Shown piece by piece: positions 8,299 to 16,572 of a DNA stretch of 64,000 nt. The stretch is from positions 3,534,001 to 3,598,000 of the forward strand of contig NZ_CP070975.1 in the NCBI RefSeq assembly GCF_017377875.1, in the 5' to 3' direction. Position numbers and translations under genes: made by a program. The number at the start of each line of letters is the position of its first letter. Position 1 is the first letter of the stretch. The notes beneath the pieces are model-generated. The model saw only the letters and a list, made by a program, of their open reading frames with translations, was not told the DNA's origin and did no database searches. Source of the stretch: Alcaligenes sp. SORT26 (lineage in GTDB: Bacteria > Pseudomonadota > Gammaproteobacteria > Burkholderiales > Burkholderiaceae_B).

Positions 8299-9453
8299 TT
8301 AGCCTTTGCCGGAGCCCAGGCTGCCGGGGTTGCTGCGCAGCTTGTCGATTTGATCTTGTCGTGGTGTCAGCCCCAGGCCGGGGGCGTCGGGCATGCGCAG
8401 CCAGCCCTGTTCGGGTTGAGGCAGGCCGGTGTAGATCTCGGCCATCATGGCGCTGGCCGCCAGGTGCCATTCCACATCGCCGCCGTTGAGCAAACCGCAG
8501 TGCAGGTGACCATTGTGGGAGGGGAATGCCCCGCCATTGGCGACGGAAGCGTTAAAGCTTTCTGCCAGGGCGAAGATCTTGCGGGACTGGGTGAAACCGC
8601 CGGAGATCAGCACGTTGGGCTGCAGAATATCCACGGCTTGCTGCATCAGCAGATCACGGAAGCGATAGGACTGGCCTTCGTTCTGGCCAGCGGCAATGGT
8701 GATGCCTGTGCTTTGACGCAGCTCGCGCAGGCGGCCCGTGTCGTTCTGGGTGATGGGCTCTTCAAAAAAACCGACGTCCAGATCACGGGCATGGCGGGCT
8801 ATGGCTTTGGCGTGCACATAGTCCAGGCTGCAATTGCCGTCGATGTACAAAGGGATGTCGGAGGGAATGGCCTCGCGCACCAGACTCATGCGGCGCATGT
8901 CCTGGCGGATCAGGTCGGCTAGTGGGCGCGGTTCGTCGCGACGTTGCAGGCCGTGATGGCCCACCACCATCTTCAGGCCTTTGAAGCCTTGATCCACGCA
9001 GTCGCGAGCGACTTTGACCAACTCTTCTTCACCCAGAAAGGCAAAGCCGAACGTCGCGTAGGCAGGCACTTTCTCACGGGCACCGCCCAGCAGTTTCCAT
9101 ACCGGCAGACCCAGGGCTTTGCCCTTGATGTCCCAGAGGGCGATGTCCAGGGCGGAGATGGCATGCATGGCATAGCCCGTCTGGCCGCGGGGGCATACGT
9201 TCCAGTACATGCGATCCCACAGGCGTTCGGTGTTCAAAGGGTCTTGCCCGATCAGGTCGCTGGCCAGAATATCGTTAATGGTGCTGGCAACGGGATGCTC
9301 TTCAGTGATGGCGCTCAGGCCATAACCCGTGATGCCTTCATCCGTTTCAATTTCCACATGACAGATCGCCAGGTTGCTCGGTTTTTTGATGCCAGCGCTA
9401 TTGAACTGAAAAGGCACGTTCAAGGGAATTGCGCGTACTGCCGTGATTTTCAT
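8299..9453 (-). CDS. mandelate racemase / muconate lactonizing enzyme family protein
   Basis: Enolase-superfamily enzyme (384 aa) with an N-terminal capping domain (about 1-125) and a C-terminal TIM barrel. Metal ligands and catalytic groups are recognisable: LKMVVGHHG (KxV/K-like region), LYIDGNCSLDY (Asp-x-Asn ligand), FFEEPI (Glu ligand), IAAGQNE (third acidic position) and NGGAFPSHNGHLH (barrel end). The exact reaction (dehydratase or racemase of a carboxylate) cannot be fixed. AGGAGA lies just upstream of ATG 9453. It is first in a two-gene operon with the Bug protein, consistent with uptake and catabolism of one carboxylate. Confidence 0.88.
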   Translation of the reverse strand: MKITAVRAIPLNVPFQFNSAGIKKPSNLAICHVEIETDEGITGYGLSAITEEHPVASTINDILASDLIGQDPLNTERLWDRMYWNVCPRGQTGYAMHAISALDIALWDIKGKALGLPVWKLLGGAREKVPAYATFGFAFLGEEELVKVARDCVDQGFKGLKMVVGHHGLQRRDEPRPLADLIRQDMRRMSLVREAIPSDIPLYIDGNCSLDYVHAKAIARHARDLDVGFFEEPITQNDTGRLRELRQSTGITIAAGQNEGQSYRFRDLLMQQAVDILQPNVLISGGFTQSRKIFALAESFNASVANGGAFPSHNGHLHCGLLNGGDVEWHLAASAMMAEIYTGLPQPEQGWLRMPDAPGLGLTPRQDQIDKLRSNPGSLGSGKG

Positions 9454-9816
9454 TTTCCTGTCTCCTCACGTTTTTTGAATGCGTTTGCATGTAATTGTTT
9501 TAGGTTTATAGCGTTTTGTTGCAAGCGCGATCAATGGTGTAAACCCTTGATTTTATTGATATATAAACTCGTAATCTGATATATCAAAAAGGGTTTTCGG
9601 AGCTATTTGGAAGCTCTTTAGTAGAGGGTTTTCAACATCGGGAGATTCTTTGGGAGACGGGAGCCCAGACCTTGTATGCGGTGCTTGGACGCAGCGCAGG
9701 GGCTGGCTGAGTAAGTGGGCAGACAGGGCTGGGAGGAGGCAAACAGGAGCGGGTTTTACTCTCTGTCCAGATCGTTGTGAAACGCTGTTGATAGACAAGC
9801 CGAAAGAACGATGCAC
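9454..9816. other. gene-free upstream region of the enolase-superfamily operon
   Basis: About 360 bp without a credible gene. The part next to the operon is AT-rich and holds the TGATATAT direct repeat described separately; the remainder (9600-9810) shows no feature I can name. Confidence 0.6.
9557..9586 (+). promoter_or_regulatory. paired TGATATAT sites, candidate operator
   Basis: TGATATATAA (9557-9566) and TGATATATCA (9577-9586) are direct repeats exactly 20 bp apart, two helical turns; the second is a perfect palindrome. They lie about 105-135 bp upstream of the enolase-superfamily gene. No regulator gene is adjacent, so the binding protein is unknown. Confidence 0.4.
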
Positions 9817-9860
9817 AAAAAAAAGCCCTGCCAAGCAGGGCAGCTTGGCAGGGCTTTTTC
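9817..9860 (-). terminator. bidirectional intrinsic terminator downstream of hslR
   Basis: AAGCCCTGCCAAG and CTTGGCAGGGCTT form a long stem flanked by A-run and T-run sequences, so it can terminate from either side; the obvious user is the minus-strand hslR gene that ends at 9890. Confidence 0.85.
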
Positions 9861-9889
9861 AGTATCGCGAAGGATGAGGAGCGAGCGGT

Positions 9890-10270
9890 CTATTTACCCC
9901 GTAGCAACTGCATCTGACGACGATCTTTTTTGGTCGGGCGGCCAGCATCAAAATCCAGCGCAGGCTCGGGTGCCAGACGGCGTTGTTCGGCTGCCTGTGT
10001 GCGTCGTGTGCTGCTTTCTTCTGTCTCTTGATACAACTGACGGGCAACCGGGGCAGGGCCACGTACGCCGCTTAAGGCGGTGACATGAACCTCCATGGCC
10101 GGAGTTTCTTTGCGAAGGGTAATCACATCACCAATCGATACTTCGCGGGCAGGCTTGGTCGTTTGCTGATTCAGCAATACCCGCCCTTTGGTGATCTCTT
10201 CAGAGGCTAGGCTGCGCGTCTTGTAAAAGCGCGCGGCCCATAGCCATTTATCCAGTCGTAATTTATCCAT
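9890..10270 (-). CDS. hslR: Hsp15-like ribosome-associated S4 RNA-binding protein
   Basis: The 126-residue product starts with an S4 RNA-binding domain (about residues 3-62): LRLDKWLWAARFYKTRSLA, GRVLLNQQTTKPAREVSIGD. A basic tail follows, rich in Arg/Lys (GRPTKKDRRQMQ). In E. coli Hsp15 rescues 50S subunits that carry a stalled nascent chain, and length and layout match. It is transcribed alone, with a strong terminator 30 bp after the stop. Confidence 0.9.
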   Translation of the reverse strand: MDKLRLDKWLWAARFYKTRSLASEEITKGRVLLNQQTTKPAREVSIGDVITLRKETPAMEVHVTALSGVRGPAPVARQLYQETEESSTRRTQAAEQRRLAPEPALDFDAGRPTKKDRRQMQLLRGK

Positions 10271-10313
10271 GCGCTATTGTAAATCCAGGCCGGGCCAGTG
10301 GAACAGCGGGGTG

Positions 10314-11822
10314 TCAATGCAGTTCCACAGCCGCGGCGGGTGCTGCCTGAACGCGGGGCAAGCGCAGGCGTACCAATAACATCAGACTAATGAGGGCCAG
10401 CAAACCCGCCCAGAACATGACGCGGTGGAAACCGTCAGCCCAAGCGTGTTGAACCGCCTCCATCCAGAAGAAAGGGTCCGCCGAGGCGGGCAAATTCACC
10501 TGACCTGAGGTAATGATCTGATGCGCTTGCTCTACATTCGGATGGGCAGGGTCCAGGCGGCTGGACAGGGAGGTGACGGCTCCTTGGCTCATCAAGGAGG
10601 CCAGCAGGGCGACGCCTAGCGTCATGCCTGTTTGGCGTATGGCATTGGTCGTGGCCGAGGCCATGCCGGAGCGCTCGCGTGGCACCAGATTCATGACCAG
10701 GGTGCTGCAAGCCGGAACGGACAAGCCCATACCTACACCCAGTACGGCCAGAGCAAAACCGGCGAGCCAGTAGGATGCGTCGGGTTGCAGCAGCATCATT
10801 AACCAGGAACCTGCGGCCATCAGGCCAAAGCCGACGATCAGTACCAGCTTCAAGCCAAAGCGTTGACTTAGGGCCCCAAAGCGGGAGGCCAGCACGGCCA
10901 TGCCGATGAATTGGGGAGCCAGACCCCAGCCGGTTTGTGTGGCGCTCCAGCCCAAGGCGTTCTGAAAGAACAGCGACAGGAAAAACACATTGCTATAGGC
11001 CGCGAAACCCAGCACAAAGGAAGCCACGTTCGCAGCACTGAAGCGGTAATCTCGAAACAGACTCAAAGGCAGTAAAGGGCGGGCAACTCGCGTTTGGGCG
11101 TAGATAAAGGCCAGGAACGTGACGGCGGCCAAAGCCAGAGACTGCACCGTTTCTGATGCGTGCCAGCCTTGTTCTCCGGCGCAGATCAGCCCATACGTCA
11201 GGACTCCCAGCCAGATCACGCTGAGCAATTGGCCGATAGGGTCAAAAGCGGCGTGTTCGGGGTGGGCAGATTCTTCAATCCCCCACATGCCCAAGGCCAG
11301 TGTCAGCAAACCCAGGGGCAGATTCAGGCTGAAAATAGATGGCCAGTCAGCCAGATCCACCAGTACACCCCCCAGAATCGGGCCCAGTACCAAGGCCAGC
11401 GCGCTGAAGGAGGACCAGCCGCCAATGACGCGGGCTCGTTGAGCCGAGTCAGGGAAGGCATGGGTCAGAATCGACAGGGCACCGGGGATCAATAGGGCTC
11501 CAGCCATGCCCTGCACAATGCGTCCCCACAGCAGGGCGGTCAGTGAACCGGCCAGGGCGCACATCATGGAACCGACGGTAAAGGCCAGCACCCCCAGCAA
11601 CCAGCTTTTCTTGCGTCCGTAGCGATCACCCAAGAGTCCGGCAGACAGCATGAAGGCGGACAGGCACAGGGCGTAGGCATCCACAATCCATTGCAGCCCA
11701 GCCATATCGGTTTGCAGGGCTTGCTGCATACGGGGCAGGGCCAGATTCACGATGCTGATATCCAGGGTGACCATGAAAGTCCCCAGGTAAATGGCGATGG
11801 TTAGAGCGAGTCGGCGAGTCAT
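10314..11822 (-). CDS. MFS exporter, DHA2 (EmrB/QacA) family
   Basis: A 502-residue, 14-helix proton-driven exporter. Visible motifs are the DHA2 opening TMVTLDISIVNLALP-like segment (FMVTLDISIVNLALPRMQ, about 17-34), GDRYGRKKSWLLG (motif A, about 66-78), GGWSSFSALALVLGPILGG (motif C, about 139-157) and late helices to the C-terminus. It is divergent from a TetR regulator, and the 142-bp gap holds both a 19-bp palindrome and a Fur-box-like sequence. That pairing suggests export of something made under iron limitation, possibly a siderophore, though drug export remains the default family role. Confidence 0.9.
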   Translation of the reverse strand: MTRRLALTIAIYLGTFMVTLDISIVNLALPRMQQALQTDMAGLQWIVDAYALCLSAFMLSAGLLGDRYGRKKSWLLGVLAFTVGSMMCALAGSLTALLWGRIVQGMAGALLIPGALSILTHAFPDSAQRARVIGGWSSFSALALVLGPILGGVLVDLADWPSIFSLNLPLGLLTLALGMWGIEESAHPEHAAFDPIGQLLSVIWLGVLTYGLICAGEQGWHASETVQSLALAAVTFLAFIYAQTRVARPLLPLSLFRDYRFSAANVASFVLGFAAYSNVFFLSLFFQNALGWSATQTGWGLAPQFIGMAVLASRFGALSQRFGLKLVLIVGFGLMAAGSWLMMLLQPDASYWLAGFALAVLGVGMGLSVPACSTLVMNLVPRERSGMASATTNAIRQTGMTLGVALLASLMSQGAVTSLSSRLDPAHPNVEQAHQIITSGQVNLPASADPFFWMEAVQHAWADGFHRVMFWAGLLALISLMLLVRLRLPRVQAAPAAAVELH

Positions 11823-11830
11823 AGTATTCG

Positions 11831-11849
11831 ATAAATGAGAATTATTATC
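11831..11849 (+). promoter_or_regulatory. putative Fur box upstream of the DHA2 exporter
   Basis: ATAAATGAGAATTATTATC matches the 19-bp Fur consensus at 14 of 19 positions. It sits 8-26 bp upstream of the exporter's start codon, where a bound repressor would block its promoter or early transcription. Confidence 0.55.
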
Positions 11850-11864
11850 GATGACTATAAAATA

Positions 11865-11883
11865 TTGACTGACTGTCAGTCAA
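11865..11883. promoter_or_regulatory. 19-bp palindrome, candidate TetR operator
   Basis: TTGACTGACTGTCAGTCAA is a perfect inverted repeat about one central base, extended by one more A/T pair on each side. It lies between the exporter and tetR genes, the expected operator position for the divergently encoded TetR protein. Confidence 0.75.
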
Positions 11884-11964
11884 TAAAAATAAACAGGCTG
11901 GCTAAAATAGCGCAGTGATACCCGACGAGGCACTTTGTCGGGTTTTTCTGATACCTTGACGCCC

Positions 11965-12573
11965 ATGACTGCAGCCAAAACACCTCGTACCCAACCCTCT
12001 GAAGTTCGCCGCCGGGATTTACTGGAAGCGGCCGCCACCTTGTTTTTGCAACAAGGGTTTGATGCGACCCCGGTCGATGAAATTGTGTTGCGGGCGGGCA
12101 TGTCCAAGGGCTTGTTCTACCACTATTTCAGCTCCAAGCAGGAGATACTGGCCGCCTTGCGCGAGCAGTTCATCCAGCAGTTTCATGACCGCGTGCAAGG
12201 GGCGCTGGAGCAAGCGCCGGAAGATGATTGGGTGCAGCGTCTGGCCTGTTGGATTCGGGCTTCGGTGCAGGCGTATAGAGATACGCTGGAGATGCATGAT
12301 CTGGTGTTTTCAGACCATATGCGCAGCAATTACCAGGGCGAGCGCAATACGGTGACCGAGCCGCTGCACACGATTTTGTGCGAAGGCCAGAAAGCCGGTG
12401 CCTGGTCGGTGGCCGATGTGGATTTGACCGCCTGGGTGATCTACCAGGGCATGCATGGTGCGGTCGACAATATGGGTCTGGAAACCCCGGAGCAGTGGGC
12501 CGCCATGGAGAACAATCTGGTGACTCTTTTTGTGTCTATGCTCGGGGCAACGCCACCCCACCAAAATACCTAG
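11965..12573 (+). CDS. TetR/AcrR-family repressor
   Basis: A 202-residue regulator. Its N-terminal helix-turn-helix (about residues 10-60) reads RRRDLLEAAATLFLQQGFDA, then VDEIVLRAGMSKGLFYHYFSSKQEIL, the classic TetR signature; the C-terminal helices form the ligand-binding and dimer domain. I chose the ATG at 11965 over an in-frame TTG ten codons upstream. It is divergent from the DHA2 exporter and probably represses both promoters through the palindrome at 11865. The inducer is unknown. Confidence 0.92.
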   Translation: MTAAKTPRTQPSEVRRRDLLEAAATLFLQQGFDATPVDEIVLRAGMSKGLFYHYFSSKQEILAALREQFIQQFHDRVQGALEQAPEDDWVQRLACWIRASVQAYRDTLEMHDLVFSDHMRSNYQGERNTVTEPLHTILCEGQKAGAWSVADVDLTAWVIYQGMHGAVDNMGLETPEQWAAMENNLVTLFVSMLGATPPHQNT

Positions 12574-12615
12574 GCTGTTCTAGTCGCACTGGACTTCTGC
12601 ACTCCGCATAAGCAG

Positions 12616-12651
12616 AACTGGCCTTGTTCTGATTGATGAACAAGGCCAGTT
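12616..12651. terminator. 14-bp perfect hairpin between convergent genes
   Basis: AACTGGCCTTGTTC and GAACAAGGCCAGTT pair perfectly across an 8-base loop. It separates the converging tetR and ferric-reductase-like genes and probably ends both transcripts, although neither side has a strong T-run. Confidence 0.6.
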
Positions 12652-12668
12652 GCTGGATGAGCAAATGC

Positions 12669-13982
12669 TTAGCGGAACTGGAAGTGTTCCTTGTGCAGCG
12701 TCCAGGATTTCGCAGGCAAAGTCTGCTTGAGTTCACGCCGCAACTGCCTGCCCATGGCTGCCGGGCCACAGAACCAGATATGCAGAGGCATGTCGGCATG
12801 GTAGTACTGCAGCACCTCTCTGGGCGTCCAGCGACGGCCATCCGCATAGATTTCAAGATTTACATCCGGGTGCTCTTTGGCGGCCTTGCTCAAGGCCTGG
12901 GCCAACGGGTCCGAGCTGTGCTGACAGGCATACTGCAGATAGGCATAGGGCGCGTGACCTTCATGGTGTTCCTGGCTTAACCAGGATAGAAATGGCGTGG
13001 CCCCAACACCCGCACCTACCCAGATATAGATCCCCTTTTCATCGCTGCCCGGCTGGGTGAAGCGGCCATACGGGCCATCCAGTTCTATGTTCTGACCTAT
13101 ATGCAAACGTTCGGGCAAGCGACGTGTCCAATCGCCCAACTGCTTGATATGAAAGCGCACAATCTGGTTGTCCTGATCCGCATCGGACAAGGTGAATGGA
13201 TGGGATTCGGACTCACCCTTCAAGCGTAAAAAGGCGAATTGCCCGGCCTGGTGGCCCGGCCAGGATTGGTCCATGCGGCATTGCACCTCCAGCACATCGC
13301 CTTGCGAGGTACAGGAGATGACGGTGCCGGTATGGGGGTAGGCCGAACTCAAATTACGCAGCAGTTGAATACATGCGGCTGCCGTTCCGATCACCATGGT
13401 GATGGCCAGCGCCCAGCCGCCTATGCCACTCCAGTAAGCAGGGGGTGTCAGCACCACACCATGAAAGATCAGGATCAAATAGGCCACCGGCATCAGACGA
13501 TGCAGGCTGTACCATTTTTTATAGGAAATCGTGCGCCGCGCCAGAGTGATGATCAGCATCAGAATCAGCGCGTAAAAGGTCCACTCGCCCAGGGTTTTGG
13601 CATAGGGTTTGAACAGGCTGACCCATTCAGGCACAGGTGTTTTGGCCAGACGGCCACCCGTGCCGATAGCCGCAGAAATCAGGCCTTTGGATTCCTTGCT
13701 GAGCCAATGGGCCAGACTGAGCAAAATGGCGATGATGCCCAGCCATTTATGCAGCCTGTAGGCTTTGTCCATGCCACCCAGCCAGGGTTCCAGACGGCGG
13801 GGACGCAGGGCCAGAACCATAATGGCTGTCATAGTGCCCAGCGCCAGAATGCCTGTCAGCAGCATGCCTTCTTGCCGGACCAACCACAGCGTATCGCCTG
13901 GTGGCGACGGGGCCAGCCACAGGGCTTCGACAGCCCAGATCAAAAAGAAAGTTGAGAGCAACAGCAAGAGAGGGCGACGCAT
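12669..13982 (-). CDS. ferric-reductase-like transmembrane flavoprotein
   Basis: A 437-residue inner-membrane oxidoreductase. The N-terminal half (about 1-205) carries six hydrophobic segments with paired histidines typical of heme-binding ferric-reductase domains (YRLHKWLGI, SLAHWLSK, YSLHRLMPVAY, IFHGVVL). The C-terminal half is a ferredoxin-NADP-reductase-like module: FAD site HPFTLSD (about 263), GPYGRFT, and the NAD-binding IWVGAGVGATPFLSWL (about 315-330), ending near LHKEHFQFR. Such proteins move electrons from NAD(P)H through FAD and heme across the membrane, often to Fe3+. It converges on the tetR gene and fits the iron theme, but its acceptor is not proven by sequence. Confidence 0.88.
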   Translation of the reverse strand: MRRPLLLLLSTFFLIWAVEALWLAPSPPGDTLWLVRQEGMLLTGILALGTMTAIMVLALRPRRLEPWLGGMDKAYRLHKWLGIIAILLSLAHWLSKESKGLISAAIGTGGRLAKTPVPEWVSLFKPYAKTLGEWTFYALILMLIITLARRTISYKKWYSLHRLMPVAYLILIFHGVVLTPPAYWSGIGGWALAITMVIGTAAACIQLLRNLSSAYPHTGTVISCTSQGDVLEVQCRMDQSWPGHQAGQFAFLRLKGESESHPFTLSDADQDNQIVRFHIKQLGDWTRRLPERLHIGQNIELDGPYGRFTQPGSDEKGIYIWVGAGVGATPFLSWLSQEHHEGHAPYAYLQYACQHSSDPLAQALSKAAKEHPDVNLEIYADGRRWTPREVLQYYHADMPLHIWFCGPAAMGRQLRRELKQTLPAKSWTLHKEHFQFR

Positions 13983-14243
13983 GGCCTTTTCCGGATTGTT
14001 TGAAAGAGCCGGGCGCTGCGTAGTCGCGATTTGAAGAACATACTGACGCGGCGCACCGGGAACACCTTATTGATGTTAGTACGCCGCCTAGCCGTCTGTA
14101 GAGCCAGTATTCAAGGGTACTTTGAGAAAACTCAAAGCACTCCTAAATAGTTGTTATTTAAAGCATTTGTTAATGATTCTGGTTGCTGTTTACTCTATTT
14201 CTGCTTGTTTCAGAGTAAGTCTTTTGATTGCTTTTCGGACTGC

Positions 14244-15410
14244 TCAGGCCGGGCAAATCAGCGAGGCCAGATCCAGCAAAGCCGCATCTTGATGAGGCTG
14301 CCCGATCAGCTGCAAACCCAAAGGCAAGGGGCTGTTCTGGCCGGGAGCGGGCAGGCTCAAGGTAGGCCAGCCCAGCAAAGACCAGGGACGATTCAGAACA
14401 GAAGAGCCCGTGCTGTCCAAACCATACGGTGCCGGTCCGGGTGCAGCCGGAGTCAGCAAGGCATCAAAATGGCCATAGCGATCCTGCCATTCCCGTTCAA
14501 GCTGACGGCGGCGTGCTTGCCAAGCGTGATAGTCCACGGCGGGCAGGTCCAGGCCATGTTTGATAGCTTGAACCGTAACCGGGCGCAAGGCATCCGGGCT
14601 GGCTTGCCAGACGGGCAGCAGGCTGCGGGCCATTTCATAGCCCATGATCTGGCCTTGCAGGATGAGCAGCTCTTTCAGTTGCGGGTCGGCAGGCAAACGC
14701 TCCAGTTGGGCGCCTTCTTGTTCCAGGTGCTGGCAACCTTGCTCCAACGCCGCCAGAGCAGCCGGTGTGATCGGGCCCAGATCTTTGCCGTCCAGCACGC
14801 CAATGCGTGGCGCGGTGGGGACCTGAACATCAGGCAAGCCCTGCAAGACCGTGGTCACACGGCGCAGCACGGACAAGTCCCGGCTGAAGTAGCCAATGGT
14901 GTCCAGGCTGTCGCACAGCAAGAAAAGACCGCTGCGATGTACCGCGCCAAAGCTGGGTTTGAAACCCAGAATGCCGGTAAACGCCGCGGGGCGCATCATG
15001 GAGCCCCCGGTTTGGGTCCCCAATGCAAAATCGACCATGCCTGCCGCCACGGCGGCCGCCGAGCCACTGGAGGAGCCGCCGGGTGTATGGTCCAGATTCA
15101 GTGGGTTCCGAGTGGGGCCAGGAGCGGCGTAGGCAAATTCAGCGGTAACGGTTTTACCCAGTGCGACCGCACCGGCACGGCGCAGCAGGGCCACACAAGC
15201 GGCGTCGCGTTCTGCGGGCAAGGCATCAGGGAAATGTGCGCCATAGCGGGTGGGCATGCCTTGAACATCCAGCACATCTTTCACCCCAAAGCTCAAACCC
15301 GCCAAGGGGCCGCTGGGGTGGGTGCTGATACAGGTGGCTGGGTCAGCCAGCCAGGACCAGGCCTGGATGGACTGGTCCTGCAAAGCGAGGGGGCTAGGGT
15401 TTGCAGTCAT
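14244..15410 (-). CDS. amidase-signature-family hydrolase
   Basis: A 388-residue serine amidase with the Ser-cisSer-Lys triad visible: the lysine in LSFGVKDVLDVQG (about 44), and the Gly/Ser stretch TPGGSSSGSAAAVAAG (about 113-128) followed by FALGTQTGGSMMRPAAF, which supplies the cis-serine and nucleophile. It hydrolyses a C-N bond of an amide; the substrate is not deducible. It begins 15 bp after the stop of a Bug-family binding protein on the same strand, so the two are probably one operon that imports and then deamidates a compound. Confidence 0.9.
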   Translation of the reverse strand: MTANPSPLALQDQSIQAWSWLADPATCISTHPSGPLAGLSFGVKDVLDVQGMPTRYGAHFPDALPAERDAACVALLRRAGAVALGKTVTAEFAYAAPGPTRNPLNLDHTPGGSSSGSAAAVAAGMVDFALGTQTGGSMMRPAAFTGILGFKPSFGAVHRSGLFLLCDSLDTIGYFSRDLSVLRRVTTVLQGLPDVQVPTAPRIGVLDGKDLGPITPAALAALEQGCQHLEQEGAQLERLPADPQLKELLILQGQIMGYEMARSLLPVWQASPDALRPVTVQAIKHGLDLPAVDYHAWQARRRQLEREWQDRYGHFDALLTPAAPGPAPYGLDSTGSSVLNRPWSLLGWPTLSLPAPGQNSPLPLGLQLIGQPHQDAALLDLASLICPA

Positions 15411-15425
15411 AAGCGAGATCTGGCA

Positions 15426-16418
15426 CTACTGAATCGAGATGTTCTGAGCCTTGATCAGTGCGGTCCAGCGTTTGGTTTCTTCTTTCGCAAAAGCGGTGAA
15501 TTCTTCGGGGGTACCACCCACCACTTCCGCACCTTGAGACTCCACAATCTGACGGTAGTCGGGGTCTTGCAGGGCGTCGTTGATGGCTTTGTTCAGTTTT
15601 TCCAGGACATCAGCAGGCAGGCCAGCAGGAGCAATCACGCCAAACCAGTTCGATGCCACCAAATCTACCCCTTGTTCCTTGAAGGTGGGGGTGTTTGGCA
15701 TGGATTTCAGACGTTCTTCAGAGGTCACGCCCAGAACACGCAAGCGCGGGTTATCGACTTGCATGTGTGGCAAAAACAGACTGGCCAATTCCAGATAGAA
15801 CGAGATATTACCGGCCAGCAAGTCATTCGAGGCGGGTGCGCCGCCACGGTAAGGCACGTGAACAGCATCAAAGCCGGAGGTGGCCTTGAATTGCTCGGTC
15901 AGCAAGTGCGAGGCACCGCCTGCGCCAGTCGAGGCATAGTCCAGTTTTTCGGGGTTCTTCTTGCCGTCGTTAACCAGATCAGCCAGGGATTGGTAGGGGG
16001 AATTGCTGTTCACGCCCAGCGCCATGGCACCCCGTTCGATCAGTGCGATGGGTTGCAAGTCCTGCTCAGGGTCAAAGGGCAGGTTGCTGCCGTACAGGGC
16101 CTTGTTCACCGACATGGGGCCAAAGTTGCCCAGACCAATGGTGTAGCCGTTAGGCTTGGCGCGAGCAATCATGCTGGTGCCGATATTGCCGCTGGCACCG
16201 GGCTTGTTTTCCACCACAATAGTCACGCCCAAGCTATCGCTCATCTTTTGAGCCAGCATGCGAGAGCGGGTGTCAGAACTGCCACCGGCCGCGTAAGGCA
16301 CAACAAAGGTAATGGCTTGCGAAGGGTAGGCTGCATCAGCCAAAGCCGAGTTCGAGCCCAGTAAGGTCAGTGCCAGCAGGCCGCTCAGTAAAGGGGCGCG
16401 ATGCTTGAATACCGTCAT
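15426..16418 (-). CDS. Bug-family (TctC-like) periplasmic substrate-binding protein
   Basis: A 330-residue exported binding protein with signal peptide cut near NSALADAAYPSQ, then AITFVVPYAAGGSSDTRSRM, VVVENKPGASGNIGTSMIAR and NTPTFKEQGVDLVASNWFG, all standard Bug positions. AGGAGATAAAC precedes ATG 16418. It is upstream of the amidase in the same operon and divergent from a LysR regulator, so its ligand is probably the inducer as well as the amidase substrate or precursor (inference). Confidence 0.92.
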   Translation of the reverse strand: MTVFKHRAPLLSGLLALTLLGSNSALADAAYPSQAITFVVPYAAGGSSDTRSRMLAQKMSDSLGVTIVVENKPGASGNIGTSMIARAKPNGYTIGLGNFGPMSVNKALYGSNLPFDPEQDLQPIALIERGAMALGVNSNSPYQSLADLVNDGKKNPEKLDYASTGAGGASHLLTEQFKATSGFDAVHVPYRGGAPASNDLLAGNISFYLELASLFLPHMQVDNPRLRVLGVTSEERLKSMPNTPTFKEQGVDLVASNWFGVIAPAGLPADVLEKLNKAINDALQDPDYRQIVESQGAEVVGGTPEEFTAFAKEETKRWTALIKAQNISIQ

Positions 16419-16506
16419 GTTTATCTCCTGCGGTAGGCCAATTTTGCAGTGACGTGCAGCTTGGCCCTGTTTTTTGATAAGTGTCAGGACGGATAGTAGA
16501 TAGGGG

Positions 16507-16525
16507 ATATTATGTTGTCTAATAT
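16507..16525. promoter_or_regulatory. LysR-type binding site (T-N11-A dyad)
   Basis: ATATTA - 7 bases - TAATAT is a perfect 6-bp dyad that contains the T-N11-A core typical of LysR-regulator sites. It lies between the divergent Bug and lysR genes, 48 bp from the lysR start and 89 bp from the Bug start. Confidence 0.65.
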
Positions 16526-16572
16526 TAAAAATAACCTTTATTAATTCATTTTAAGACCTAATTGACATTCCT

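Noticed and set aside
14151-16364. Open frame of over 700 codons antisense to the amidase and Bug genes
   Set aside because: Both minus-strand genes are clear family members with motifs; the opposite frame has none and lacks a ribosome site.
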